The notes: generated by a model from the sequence alone, not told the origin. A stretch of 37,642 bases of DNA from Bacillota bacterium (GCA_021846565.1 JAJZWS010000027.1:1-37642); one strand, 5' to 3'. Positions 7,892 to 16,570 are shown, counted from the stretch's first letter. Made by a program: numbers and translations.

Positions 7892-9478
7892 TCAGCGGTG
7901 ACCGGGATCCAGTCGCTCACTACTGACCCGCATGGTCTGAGGATCTTGCCATCGCTCGCGCAGCAACTGTTTTTGCACCTTGCCCGACGGCGTCCGCGGC
8001 AGTTCGGCCACGAACAGCACGTGGCGCGGCTTCTTGTAGCTGGCCAAATGCTGCCGGCAATAGGCGACGATGCCATCCACATCGAGATCCTGGTCCGGCG
8101 CTCGCACGATGATGGCGCACACGGCTTCCAGATACGCGGCATCCGGAACCCCGATGACGGCGACTTCCTGCACGCCCGGGTGCCTCATCAGCACGTCCTC
8201 GATTTCCGCAGGGTAGACGTTTTCTCCCCCGCTCCGAATCATGTCCTTTTTGCGGCCCACAACGTAGAGATACCCCGCGTCATCGATATATCCCAGGTCT
8301 CCCGTGCGGCACCACCCGTCGCGAAAGGTCTCGGAAGTCGCCTCGGGGCTGTTCCAGTAGCGCAGCGCGACGACCGGGCTGTGGGTCCAGATTTCTCCCA
8401 CCTCACCGATGGGGCAGGGTTGGTTCTCGTCGTCCATGACCCGGACTTCGGCCAGGGGCAGCGGCGTGCCAACTGAGCTGGAGCGCAGGGGTTCCCCGTC
8501 CAGGCTGGTGATGATGGGCGTGCCTTCGGTCAGCCCGTAAACCTGCGTCAACACAGTGTGCGGCATCCGGCGGGACAGCTCCGCGGTGGCCCAGGGCAGC
8601 ACGGGATCGCCGCCCGAGTAGATGTGGCGCACCGTGTGCATGGCCTCGCCCCAGTCTTCTGGCTGATGAAGCAGAGAATAAATCATAAAGGGAAACAGCA
8701 CAGCGTCAGTCACGCGATGCGTCTCGATGCTGGTCAGGGCACGCTGAATATCAAACTGACGGCTTTGCATGAGAATGACGTGGCCGCCGGCGAGCAGCGT
8801 CGCCAAGCCCACATCCTCGATGGCGCCGACATGGTACATGGGCCCGGTCATCAGGGCGGCCGTCTCGGGTCCCAGCGCCCAGCGCATCCGCTGCATCGCG
8901 GCAAACCACAGGAGGTTGTCGTGGGACCAGAGGGCCCCCTTGGGACGTCCCGTCGTGCCTGAGGTGTACATCAACATAGCGGGGTCGTCCGCAGACGGCC
9001 GATGAACGTGAGGCTCTTCGGCGGACCCCTGGTCCAGCACGTCCCAACCCTCCGCCCATGCCGGTATATCATCGGACGGGGCCCGGACGATCGTTCGGCC
9101 CACCGACAGGGCCGAGGCCAGTGTGGCCACGGTTTTGACCGTGGCTCCATCCAGGCAGAGTACGGCGGGCGCGGCATCGTGCAAGATGAAGGACAGTTCC
9201 TCGGCCACCAGGCGAAAGTTGATGCGCACGGCGATAGCGCGACACCGGGCCACCGCCAGGTAGATGGCCAGGTATTCAATGGCATTCTGCATGAGGATGC
9301 CCACCCGGTCACCCGGCCCCACACCCATGGCCAGCAGGGCGTTCGCGTACTGGTTGACCTTGTGATGGAGCTCGCGGTACGTCCAGGTAGGCCCTCCCTC
9401 AAAGGAAACCGCCGGGGCCTCGGGGCTGGTCGTTCGACTGGGGCTCATCGCCTGCCGCGTGAGCCAACCGATATCCAT
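7892..9478 (-). CDS. Acyl-CoA synthetase / AMP-dependent CoA ligase
   Basis: Activates a carboxylic acid, probably a fatty acid, with ATP and CoA. The 528-residue protein shows the AMP-binding P-loop MYTSGTTGRPKG at about 170-181, the A5 motif VYGLTEGTP, the A7 motif YLYVVGRKKDMIRSGGENV with the adenylation Asp-Gly region GDLGYIDD, and the A10 lysine motif RTPSGKVQKQLL near the end. ATG 9478 is preceded by AAGGAG. It follows the enoyl-CoA hydratase gene after a 43-base gap, so both belong to one fatty acid degradation transcript. Chain length of the substrate cannot be read from sequence. Confidence 0.9.
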   Translation of the reverse strand: MDIGWLTRQAMSPSRTTSPEAPAVSFEGGPTWTYRELHHKVNQYANALLAMGVGPGDRVGILMQNAIEYLAIYLAVARCRAIAVRINFRLVAEELSFILHDAAPAVLCLDGATVKTVATLASALSVGRTIVRAPSDDIPAWAEGWDVLDQGSAEEPHVHRPSADDPAMLMYTSGTTGRPKGALWSHDNLLWFAAMQRMRWALGPETAALMTGPMYHVGAIEDVGLATLLAGGHVILMQSRQFDIQRALTSIETHRVTDAVLFPFMIYSLLHQPEDWGEAMHTVRHIYSGGDPVLPWATAELSRRMPHTVLTQVYGLTEGTPIITSLDGEPLRSSSVGTPLPLAEVRVMDDENQPCPIGEVGEIWTHSPVVALRYWNSPEATSETFRDGWCRTGDLGYIDDAGYLYVVGRKKDMIRSGGENVYPAEIEDVLMRHPGVQEVAVIGVPDAAYLEAVCAIIVRAPDQDLDVDGIVAYCRQHLASYKKPRHVLFVAELPRTPSGKVQKQLLRERWQDPQTMRVSSERLDPGHR

Positions 9479-9521
9479 CGCACCCTCTCCTTCCGGGTTA
9501 CGGCAAGTCGGCCAAGACGCG

Positions 9522-10304
9522 CTACCCGTGATCGCCCTCGGCGAGGTACCGGGGAGCTCGCTTCTGGCTGAACGCTTGAAGGCCTTCCTGGGCATCCGGA
9601 TGCGCAAACACCTGACGCGCCAACGCGGTTTCCAGCGCAAAGGCTTCTGGGGTCGGCAAGTCGGCACCCTGCAGCACGGCCTGCTTGATCCTCTGCACCG
9701 CGACCGCGCTGTTGCGGGCAAGGCGTTCCGCCCACTGGACCGCGGTCGACATCAGGTGGGCGCGCGGCACCACGCGGTTCACCAATCCGAGAGCCAGGGC
9801 ATCCGCCGCGGAAATGGGTTCGCCACTCAGCAGGAGCTCCATCGCGCGGCAATAGGGGACCTGCCGCGGAAGGCGGACCGTAGACCCGGCCGCCGGGAAC
9901 AGCCCCCACCGGGGCTCCGGCAGACCGAAGATCGCTTCGTCCACAGCAATGCGGATATCCGTGGCCTGCAGCAGTTCCATTCCTCCCGCCAAGCACGCAC
10001 CATTGACGGCCGCCACGACGGGCTTGTACAGAGGGAATCCCTTCAGCAGGGCTTGGAGACGGCGGGAATCGAGAGGCACCGCACCAGAAGCGACCGCCGG
10101 CATCAGGCTCTTGAGGTCGCCGCCGGTGCAAAACGCTTGGGTGCCTGCTCCGGTGATGACAGCCACCCTCAGGCGGTCGTCATCCCGAACCTCCGTCCAG
10201 ATCGCCAGCAAAGCCTCGAGCGCCTCATCATCCAGGCTATTCATGGACCGCTGGCGGTCCATCGTTACATAAGCAATTCCTTGCCGTTTTTCCATCGTAA
10301 TCAC
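9522..10304 (-). CDS. Enoyl-CoA hydratase/isomerase (crotonase family)
   Basis: A 260-residue crotonase-fold enzyme for hydration of 2-enoyl-CoA in beta-oxidation. The oxyanion-hole segment FCTGGDLKSL (residues 58-67) and GGME are present. Both acid/base glutamates of true hydratases are kept: Glu110 in GGMELLQ and Glu130 in LPEPRWGLFPAAGST. The GTG at 10304 lies 6 bases after GAGGGGAGG and is preferred over the longer frame beginning at 10346 and over ATG 10295. It is the first gene of a pair with the acyl-CoA synthetase. Confidence 0.88.
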   Translation of the reverse strand: MITMEKRQGIAYVTMDRQRSMNSLDDEALEALLAIWTEVRDDDRLRVAVITGAGTQAFCTGGDLKSLMPAVASGAVPLDSRRLQALLKGFPLYKPVVAAVNGACLAGGMELLQATDIRIAVDEAIFGLPEPRWGLFPAAGSTVRLPRQVPYCRAMELLLSGEPISAADALALGLVNRVVPRAHLMSTAVQWAERLARNSAVAVQRIKQAVLQGADLPTPEAFALETALARQVFAHPDAQEGLQAFSQKRAPRYLAEGDHG

Positions 10305-10356
10305 GTTATACCTCCCCTCGTTTTTTCCGTAACAAATGCGATTCAAAAAGTACTCA

Positions 10357-10389
10357 TTTATAGCATACCGTATGGTACTCCCGTGTCAA
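10357..10389 (-). promoter_or_regulatory. Promoter of the enoyl-CoA hydratase / CoA ligase operon with palindrome
   Basis: On the minus strand a perfect TTGACA (10384-10389) precedes TATGCT (10362-10367, 16-base spacer); TATAAA (10357-10362) is a second -10 option with a 21-base spacer. The inverted repeat CATAC-N-GTATG (10364-10374) straddles the spacer and -10 region, a position suited to a repressor such as a TetR-type fatty acid regulator. The regulator is not identified in the window. Confidence 0.6.
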
Positions 10390-10592
10390 GCGTTTTTGGG
10401 AATCCGCCCGCGTGACGGAGAGCGACCACAAGGAAACCTGAATCAGCTGCCGGGTTGATGCGTCCTTCCTCCTACGGGGCCCATGAGCGACGCGGGCCAT
10501 GCTACAGTGTGGCGTGACTTTCTCACACGCCCCCCATTCGGTCATCGGCATCGGTCGGCCCTTTGGTCGGCCAACGCGGATAGGAGTGTACA

Positions 10593-11003
10593 ATGCGCTA
10601 CCTGCACGGAGCCGACACGGTGGTGCCTGAACATCTGACAGGCGGATTCTTCGAGGGGTGGGCGTCGCCGCCCACACCCGCAGTGCACCTGCGCATCCTG
10701 CAGGGCAGCCGCCACGTCGTGGTGGCGCGGCCCGACGGCGACGACCGGGTGGTCGGCTTCGTGACGGCGGTCGGTGACGGGGCAATCTCGGCGTACATTC
10801 CGCTCTTGGAGGTGCTGCCCGCGTTTCGCGGCCGCGGTGTGGCGTCGGAGCTGGTCGGCCGTCTGCTGGCCGCGTTGGACGAGCTGTACATGGTAGACGT
10901 TGTCTGCGATGTGGAGCTCGTACCCTTCTACCGGCGATTTGGCCTGCAGCCCCTGACCGCGATGGCGCGCCGCCGGTACGATCGCCAGTCCGGCGCTCCA
11001 TAG
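10593..11003 (+). CDS. GNAT-family N-acetyltransferase
   Basis: A 136-residue acetyl-CoA dependent transferase. Motif A is clear: YIPLLEVLPAFRGRGVASELVGRLL (RGRGVA binds the pyrophosphate of acetyl-CoA), followed by the motif B segment PFYRRFGLQPL. The N-terminal part supplies VVGFVTAVGDG. ATG 10593 has AGGAG 6 bases upstream. It is a single gene between divergent and codirectional neighbours; the acceptor substrate is unknown. Confidence 0.85.
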   Translation: MRYLHGADTVVPEHLTGGFFEGWASPPTPAVHLRILQGSRHVVVARPDGDDRVVGFVTAVGDGAISAYIPLLEVLPAFRGRGVASELVGRLLAALDELYMVDVVCDVELVPFYRRFGLQPLTAMARRRYDRQSGAP

Positions 11004-11125
11004 CCCGCCATCAGCTGCACAGCGACCGCGCAGCACGTCGGGCAGTGGGCGGCGTACAAGACTACAATGGAAGCAAATGAAGCAAACGTTGCCTCCATTG
11101 GTGGGGCACTGAAGGGAGAATCCGT

Positions 11126-11428
11126 GTGCTGTCGTTCACGCCCCTGTTCGCGATCTCGGGATTCTGGCTGGCCACGATGGTGGGCGCCGTGTGGGTCAGC
11201 GTGCACCTGGGTCACAAAAAGGACTTGTCACTGCTGGGATGGGTTCTCGGCATCGTCCTGGGGTGGGTCGGCGTGGTCATCATGCTGGTCATTCCGGCGT
11301 CGGCGGAGGTTCAGCGCCGCGAGGCCCTGGAGAACGGCTTTGCCTGCCCCTACTGCCAGGAACCGGTGCGCCACGGCGCCACCGTTTGCCCACACTGCCA
11401 ACGCGACCTGCGGGCGGGCGGGAACTAA
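11126..11428 (+). CDS. Small membrane protein with C-terminal zinc ribbon (copy 1)
   Basis: The 100-residue protein has two hydrophobic helices (about 5-27 and 37-57, the second GWVLGIVLGWVGVVIMLVIP), then an acidic/basic linker and a zinc ribbon CPYCQEPV...CPHCQRDL with two CxxC knuckles. The GTG start at 11126 follows GAAGGGAGA. A closely similar gene follows 205 bases later. The fold resembles small two-helix zinc-ribbon proteins common in Actinobacteria and Bacillota; no function is established to my knowledge. Confidence 0.7.
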   Translation: MLSFTPLFAISGFWLATMVGAVWVSVHLGHKKDLSLLGWVLGIVLGWVGVVIMLVIPASAEVQRREALENGFACPYCQEPVRHGATVCPHCQRDLRAGGN

Positions 11429-11633
11429 CCGCTCTCCGGTTGTTGCGCGCCCGCTGCCACGAAGCCTGATACGGAGCGCTGTGACCACGCGGCCGATGAG
11501 ACCGGCAGGTTCTCTGAATCTAGCACACCAATTTCGTTACAAGGCGTAGGGCCAAACGCAAACCCCGACGTACGATGACGTGGAAGCGCACGGCACACAA
11601 TCGTTGGGACCAACGTGCCAAGGAGGCCTGCGG

Positions 11634-11939
11634 ATGGCAGCTGCGGCTGGAGTTGCGACCGTGTTTCTGTTGCTGTCCCTATCCATAACGGTTGCAGCGG
11701 TTTGGGTCAGCGTGCATTTGGGCAACAAAAAGGGCATGGTGGCGCTGGGATGGATCCTCGGCATCTTTTTGGGCTGGATTGGCGTGGTCATCATGCTGGT
11801 CATCCCGGCGTCGGCGGAGGCTCAGCGCCGCGAGGCGCTGGAGCACGGCTTTGCCTGCCCCTACTGCCAAGAGCCCGTGCGTGATGGCGCCACCGTTTGC
11901 CCCCACTGTCGCCGCGACCTGCGGGCGGGCGGGAACTGA
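11634..11939 (+). CDS. Small membrane protein with C-terminal zinc ribbon (copy 2)
   Basis: A 101-residue paralogue of the preceding gene. From VWVSVHLG to the final RAGGN the two proteins differ at only a dozen or so positions, and the DNA is also nearly identical, so the duplication is recent or kept alike. The N-terminal helix differs (MAAAAGVATVFLLLSLSI). ATG 11634 is preceded by AAGGAGG, a stronger site than that of copy 1. The zinc ribbon CPYCQEPV...CPHCRRDL is complete. Confidence 0.7.
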   Translation: MAAAAGVATVFLLLSLSITVAAVWVSVHLGNKKGMVALGWILGIFLGWIGVVIMLVIPASAEAQRREALEHGFACPYCQEPVRDGATVCPHCRRDLRAGGN

Positions 11940-11965
11940 CCGGCCCGCCGCCGCGGCGTGCACCG

Positions 11966-12832
11966 TCAGTCCCAGTCGCGATGGTGATGGTGCTCGTGCT
12001 GCTCGTGATGCTCATGGTGGTGTTCGGCATACGGCCCTTCGTCCCGCATCACGTCCCGCCACTGCCGTGCAATGTCCCGCACCACCTCACTGTGCCCAGA
12101 CCGATCCGTGCGCAGCACTTGGAGATGGCCCTCGTGGATCTCGGCTCCTTCCAGCATGGTGTCGATGTCCATCTTCTGCATGATGCCAGGGCTCATTTGC
12201 TCTTGGATGGCGCCCAGCGCATACGCGAGCGCGGTCCACAGATAGTTGTCGAGTGACGTGAGCGTCCCCGCGGACGGTGCCTGGTCACGGAAGCCGTACA
12301 GCAGATGGTTCGCCGAATCCCAGTTGGTCGACGCCTCAGCGAAGTAGAGTTGCGCCTGCTTAAACGTGGGGCCCGACTGCACGGCAACTTCCACCCACTC
12401 CATGACGCCCTTGACCGCGCCTCCGTAAGCGCGGAAGACGCTCATATCCTCCCGGCTGGCACCCGTGACTCGTCCCTTCAACACCCAGGGCAGATCCACG
12501 TCGCGACCACCCCCAGGGTCAATAGCCTCCTGCTTCGCGGCCGTCACCAGCTCCGGAATCGGGTGGTAGAGCGCCAGTGCCTGACTCCGAACCCAATTGG
12601 GCATGTGGCTGGCCGCCGACGGTTCCTGGTAGGGTGCAATGAGCCCATCTGCCGTGAGCTCCAGACAGCGAGCGACTTGGATGTACGCCAGAGCGGCCCC
12701 GGGCGCGTTTTCCTTGGTCAGGCGATCCAGGACGTCCAACACCTGCCCGCCAATCTGCTGAAAGCCCACCACTTCTTCTTCCGTGTGGTTCGCCGGGTCC
12801 ACCAGGTGATGCAGAGACTGCCACAACCGCAC
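11966..12832 (-). CDS. Hypothetical protein with His-rich C-terminal tail
   Basis: A 288-residue largely helical soluble protein. The GTG at 12832 follows GGAAGGGG. The body (EEVVGFQQIGGQVLDVLDRL..., LYFAEASTNWDSANHLLYGFRDQ...) matches no family I recognise. The end is striking: HHHEHHEQHEHHHH followed by RDWD, a metal-binding type of tail seen in nickel, zinc or copper handling proteins. The gene is convergent with the zinc-ribbon pair and 70 bases downstream of mtnA. Metal storage or sensing is an inference from composition only. Confidence 0.55.
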   Translation of the reverse strand: MRLWQSLHHLVDPANHTEEEVVGFQQIGGQVLDVLDRLTKENAPGAALAYIQVARCLELTADGLIAPYQEPSAASHMPNWVRSQALALYHPIPELVTAAKQEAIDPGGGRDVDLPWVLKGRVTGASREDMSVFRAYGGAVKGVMEWVEVAVQSGPTFKQAQLYFAEASTNWDSANHLLYGFRDQAPSAGTLTSLDNYLWTALAYALGAIQEQMSPGIMQKMDIDTMLEGAEIHEGHLQVLRTDRSGHSEVVRDIARQWRDVMRDEGPYAEHHHEHHEQHEHHHHRDWD

Positions 12833-12902
12833 GACGCCACCCCTTCCGTATCGGCCTGCGCTGGGCGCTCGGGCTGGCCGCCAGCGCCCACTGTCGTGAC
12901 CA

Positions 12903-13979
12903 TTATGCCTCTACTGTACTCGATTTCCCGCGCGCCATCGCGAGAGCCAGGTTTTCGGCATACGGCGGCCGCACCACGCCCACTTCCGTGATAATCCCGG
13001 CCACCAGGGTGGCCGGGGTGACATCAAATGCCGGATTCAGCACCGCCGCGCCATCGGGCGCCATGCGGCGACCTCCGACAACGGCCACCTCATCCGCGTC
13101 GCGTTCTTCGATCACCATGGCGTCGCCGGCGGCCGTCGCAAGGTCGATGGTGCTGGTGGGCGCGGCCACGTAAAACGGCACTCCATGCGCCTTGGCCGCC
13201 AGCGCCAGTTGGTAGGTTCCAATCTTATTGGCCACGTCGCCGTTGGCGGCGATGCGATCGGCGCCCACCAGGCAAAGGTCCACGCCGCGCGTCCGCATCT
13301 GATGGGCGGCCGCGCCGTCCACCATCAGGGCCGCCGGGATGCCGAGCTGCTCGAGCTCCCACATCGTAAGCCGCGCGCCCTGCAGCAGCGGCCGCGTTTC
13401 ATCCACCAGCACCCAGAGGCGCTGGCCCGACTCGTGGGCGGCACGGATCACCCCCAGCGCCGTGCCGTAGTCGACCGTCGCCAGCGATCCCGTGTTGCAG
13501 TGGTGGATGACCGTGACCGGGGTCGAACGGCGCGGCACCACAGATTGCCCGTGCTGCGCCAGTGCCCGGTTGATGCGGCGGTCGTCGTCAGCCAGAGCCT
13601 CTGCTTCCGCTAGGACTCGCTGCGACAGCGCGGCGGCCGCCTGCTCGCCCGCCACCGACCGGAGCACCCGGTCCAGGGCCCACGCCAGGTTGACCGCCGT
13701 GGGGCGGGTGCCGCGCAACAGCGTGGCGGCGCGTTCCAAGCGCTCTCGGACCGCCGGGCCGTCGTCTCCCGGCGCCGGCGCGACCGCGAGCGCCAGCCCA
13801 TAGGCGGCCGCCGCGCCAATGGCGGGCGCACCGCGGACGGCCAGGGTGCGGATGGCGTCGGCGACCACCGTGACCGCATCGGCCCGGATGTACTGGGTTG
13901 CGCCCGGCAGCCGCCGCTGGTCCAACACCCACAGCACACCGTCGTCCCAGCGGAGACTCTGGTACCCAGCATGCGGCAT
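12903..13979 (-). CDS. mtnA: S-methyl-5-thioribose-1-phosphate isomerase
   Basis: Converts methylthioribose-1-phosphate to methylthioribulose-1-phosphate in methionine salvage. The 358-residue protein has the family hallmarks RGAPAIGAAAAYG, HHCNTGSLATVDYGTALGVIR with catalytic Cys161, VDETRPLLQGARLT, and GADRIAANGDVANKIGTY with catalytic Asp241. ATG 13979 sits 7 bases after AGGAGGGG; the ATG at 14000 overlaps the previous stop and lies ahead of that ribosome binding site. It follows the PLP enzyme gene by 17 bases, so the two are one operon for sulfur amino acid recycling. Confidence 0.95.
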   Translation of the reverse strand: MPHAGYQSLRWDDGVLWVLDQRRLPGATQYIRADAVTVVADAIRTLAVRGAPAIGAAAAYGLALAVAPAPGDDGPAVRERLERAATLLRGTRPTAVNLAWALDRVLRSVAGEQAAAALSQRVLAEAEALADDDRRINRALAQHGQSVVPRRSTPVTVIHHCNTGSLATVDYGTALGVIRAAHESGQRLWVLVDETRPLLQGARLTMWELEQLGIPAALMVDGAAAHQMRTRGVDLCLVGADRIAANGDVANKIGTYQLALAAKAHGVPFYVAAPTSTIDLATAAGDAMVIEERDADEVAVVGGRRMAPDGAAVLNPAFDVTPATLVAGIITEVGVVRPPYAENLALAMARGKSSTVEA

Positions 13980-13996
13980 CGTACTTCCCCTCCTGC

Positions 13997-15172
13997 TCAT
14001 GACGCCGCCTCGCTGCCCAGGGCACCGTAAAAATCCTCAATGATGTCGCCCGCCTGCTCGATGCCCACCGAGATGCGCACCACCCGCCCGTCAATCCCGA
14101 CGGCGTCCTGCTCATCGGGCGACAGTTCGCGGTGCGACGCCACCTTCGGGTGGGAGATGGTGGTGGCCACGTCCCCCAGGCTGGGCACAAACCGCACCAA
14201 CTCGAGGCCGCGCACCATGGCCTGAACCGCGTCATAACCGCCGGCCAGGGCGACCGACACGATGGCTCCCGCTCCTCGGGACAGCAAACGCTGGGCCGCC
14301 ACATGGTCCGGGTGCGACGCCAACCCCGGATAGTACACGCGGTGCACCGCCGGGTGCGCCTCCAAGGCCGTGGCCAGCGCCAAGGCATTGGCACTGGCGC
14401 GTTCCATCCGGATGGCCAGGGTTCGCGCCCCGCGGAGCGCCAGCCACGTGGCGAACGGGTCCGGCGTCAGCCCCGCCGACGCCACGATCTCGCGCGCTGC
14501 CGCCATTTGGTCCCGGGACCCGGCCACCACGCCCAGGATGAGGTCGCTGTGGCCGCCGATGAACTTGGTGAGCGAGTGCACGACCACATCGGCGCCCCAT
14601 CCCAGCGGCTCGGCATGAAACGGCGTGGCAAACGTGTTGTCGATCATGACCGGTACGGATGCCGCGTGAGCCGTCCGAATCACCTCATCCAGTGGCGGCA
14701 CACGGCCCAGCGGATTGGAGATGCTCTCCGCGAGCAGGACGGCGGGGGGACCAGCACACGCCGCAGCAACGCCAGCGGGGTCGTGGAGATCCACCCACTC
14801 CATCCGATAGCCCAGCGGCGCCAGCAGGCGCCGGCTCAAGCCGACCGTGCCCCCATAAATCTCGCGCGACACCAGCAGGCGCATGGGACGCGGGGCCAAC
14901 GTAAGAATGCCCGCCAGCAGCGCGCCCGTCCCCGAGGCCGTCACCACGGCCGCCTCGGCGTGCTCCAGGCCCGCGATGAACTGGGCTAGCGCGTCAAAAT
15001 TGGGGTTCCCCCCGCGAGTGTAGGAATAGCCCGCCTGGGAGCCGCCCAGCAGCTGGTCCACCGCGTCGACGTCGTGAAATTGAAAGGCTGACGTCTGAAA
15101 GATGGGCGGGGACACCGCGTTTTCTGGCGTGGCCCGCTCTTCGGGCGCCACCACCCGAGTGTTGAAGTCCAT
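13997..15172 (-). CDS. Cys/Met-metabolism PLP enzyme (cystathionine gamma-lyase/methionine gamma-lyase type)
   Basis: A 391-residue trans-sulfuration enzyme. The PLP lysine is Lys203 in VVHSLTKFIGGHSD; the PLP-ring Asp178 (MIDNTFATP) and the phosphate-binding YTRGGNPNFDALAQ are present. At the position of the Cys that marks true methionine gamma-lyases this protein has Gly (REIYGGT), as in cystathionine gamma-lyases and synthases. The ATG at 15172 follows GGAGGAAG. Being upstream of mtnA it likely serves methionine/cysteine interconversion. Exact substrate undecided. Confidence 0.85.
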   Translation of the reverse strand: MDFNTRVVAPEERATPENAVSPPIFQTSAFQFHDVDAVDQLLGGSQAGYSYTRGGNPNFDALAQFIAGLEHAEAAVVTASGTGALLAGILTLAPRPMRLLVSREIYGGTVGLSRRLLAPLGYRMEWVDLHDPAGVAAACAGPPAVLLAESISNPLGRVPPLDEVIRTAHAASVPVMIDNTFATPFHAEPLGWGADVVVHSLTKFIGGHSDLILGVVAGSRDQMAAAREIVASAGLTPDPFATWLALRGARTLAIRMERASANALALATALEAHPAVHRVYYPGLASHPDHVAAQRLLSRGAGAIVSVALAGGYDAVQAMVRGLELVRFVPSLGDVATTISHPKVASHRELSPDEQDAVGIDGRVVRISVGIEQAGDIIEDFYGALGSEAAS

Positions 15173-15289
15173 TGCGTCTTCCTCCCTGCGTCGCAGTGTT
15201 GCCCCCGGCCCAACGACTGTCAAGCCGCGGGCTCGCACGCCGGGGCGCGACCCACCATGCTCAACGGGCGCAACGCTCCCGAAATCCCG

Positions 15290-15319
15290 TTGACGAATCC
15301 GCCCGAGGTCGTATATGAT
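15290..15319 (+). promoter_or_regulatory. Promoter of the aroF-tyrA operon
   Basis: TTGACG (15290-15295) and TATGAT (15314-15319) are 18 bases apart, directly before the T-box leader. Transcription would start at about 15326. The divergent PLP-enzyme gene begins 118 bases away. Confidence 0.7.
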
Positions 15320-15325
15320 TGCGGC

Positions 15326-15579
15326 CAATATCGCACAGCGATGACCGGAAGAAGCTAGACGGCCCTGGCATCAGAGAGATGGCGGTTGGTGCAAGCCATC
15401 TGGGGTCCCTGGCTATACCCCCGGGAGCGCAGACCGAACGTCCCCACCGGATCAGTAGGCGAGACGGCTGGCCCCCGTTATCCGGCGCGAAGAGTGGCGT
15501 GCCCTCGCCGAGGGGCGGGGCGCGCAATCAGGGTGGTACCGCGAAGGCAACTTCGTCCCGATGGGGCGAAGTTTTTTTG
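15326..15579 (+). promoter_or_regulatory. T-box riboswitch leader, probably tyrosine-specific
   Basis: The conserved T-box sequence AGGGTGGTACCGCG lies at 15530-15543, followed by an 11-bp intrinsic terminator. Stem I can be drawn: AGCTAG (15353-15358) pairs with CTGGCT (15409-15414), GGCCC with GGGTC, and GATGGC with GCCATC near an AGAGA bulge. The 3' side of the specifier loop then reads A-UAC-CC, putting UAC (Tyr) at 15416-15418. Uncharged tRNA-Tyr would stabilise the antiterminator and turn on DAHP synthase and prephenate dehydrogenase. The Tyr assignment is from my hand fold. Confidence 0.9.
15549..15579 (+). terminator. Regulated terminator of the T-box leader
   Basis: Arms AACTTCGTCCC and GGGGCGAAGTT pair along 11 positions around loop GAT and are followed by seven Ts. 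It overlaps the T-box antiterminator sequence, as expected for mutually exclusive folds. Confidence 0.92.
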
Positions 15580-15630
15580 TGGTTCAACCAAACCATCGCT
15601 CTAACATTAGGACCCCTAAGGAGGGTGCGC

Positions 15631-16569
15631 GTGACCAGAACACTATCCCCAAGCTCCCCGATTTCCACCGTCGTTCCGGCTGAACTCACTGAGGAGCGGG
15701 CGGCGTATAGAGTTGACACGATGGCTCTGGCCCCCGCCCTCTTGGGTCGGCCGGACTGGCGGCTGGTGTCGCGGGCGCACCACCCCACGCCGACCACGAT
15801 CCCGCTGGGCGGCGGCGTTGTGCTGGGGGGACCGCGGGTGCTCCTGATGGCCGGCCCGTGCGCGGTGGAAAATGAAGACCAGCTCATGGCGGTGGCCCAG
15901 GCGGTGTCAGCCGCCGGCGCCACGGTCCTGCGGGGCGGTGCGTTCAAGCCCCGCACATCGCCCTACAGTTTTCAAGGACTGCTTACCCAGGGGCTGAAGT
16001 TCCTGGACGAAGCCCGGAGCCGCTTTGGCCTTCGGATTGTCACCGAAGCACTGGATGCTGAAAGCCTGGCGGCCGTGGCGGAGGTGGCCGACCTGATTCA
16101 GATTGGCGCCCGCAACATGCAGAACTTCTCGCTGCTGTCGGCCGCCGGCGCCACCCAGAAGCCGGTGCTCTTAAAGCGCGGCCTGGCCGCCACCATCGAC
16201 GAGTGGCTGTACGCGGCGGAGTACATCATGGCGGCTGGCAGCCCCTATGTGGCGCTGGCCGAGCGCGGCATCCGCACCTTCGAGCCCCGGACGCGCAACA
16301 CGCTGGACCTGGCGGCGGTCCCGCTGCTCAGGGCGCTCACGCACCTGCCGGTGGTGGTCGATCCTTCGCACGCCACCGGGGAACGCGCCCTGGTGCCGGC
16401 ACTCTCTCGCGCGGCGGTGGCGGTCGGGGCCGATGCGCTCATTGTCGAGGTGCACCCCAATCCCAGCGAGGCGTTGTCGGATGGGCCGCAGAGTTTGACG
16501 CTGGGCGGGTTCGAGGGGTTGATGCGCTCGCTGGGCCCGGTGGCCGCCAGCGTCGACCGGACGCTGTGA
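15631..16569 (+). CDS. aroF: 3-deoxy-7-phosphoheptulonate (DAHP) synthase, type I-beta
   Basis: First step of the shikimate pathway: phosphoenolpyruvate plus erythrose-4-phosphate to DAHP. The 312-residue protein has the I-beta signatures [72 protein letters not shown] and [21 protein letters not shown] 15631 follows AAGGAGG. The N-terminal 65 or so residues do not look like the ferredoxin-like (tyrosine-sensing) domain of the Thermotoga enzyme, and no chorismate mutase domain is fused. Control appears to rest on the T-box. The next gene starts one base after the stop. Confidence 0.93.
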   Translation: MTRTLSPSSPISTVVPAELTEERAAYRVDTMALAPALLGRPDWRLVSRAHHPTPTTIPLGGGVVLGGPRVLLMAGPCAVENEDQLMAVAQAVSAAGATVLRGGAFKPRTSPYSFQGLLTQGLKFLDEARSRFGLRIVTEALDAESLAAVAEVADLIQIGARNMQNFSLLSAAGATQKPVLLKRGLAATIDEWLYAAEYIMAAGSPYVALAERGIRTFEPRTRNTLDLAAVPLLRALTHLPVVVDPSHATGERALVPALSRAAVAVGADALIVEVHPNPSEALSDGPQSLTLGGFEGLMRSLGPVAASVDRTL

Positions 16570-16570
16570 C

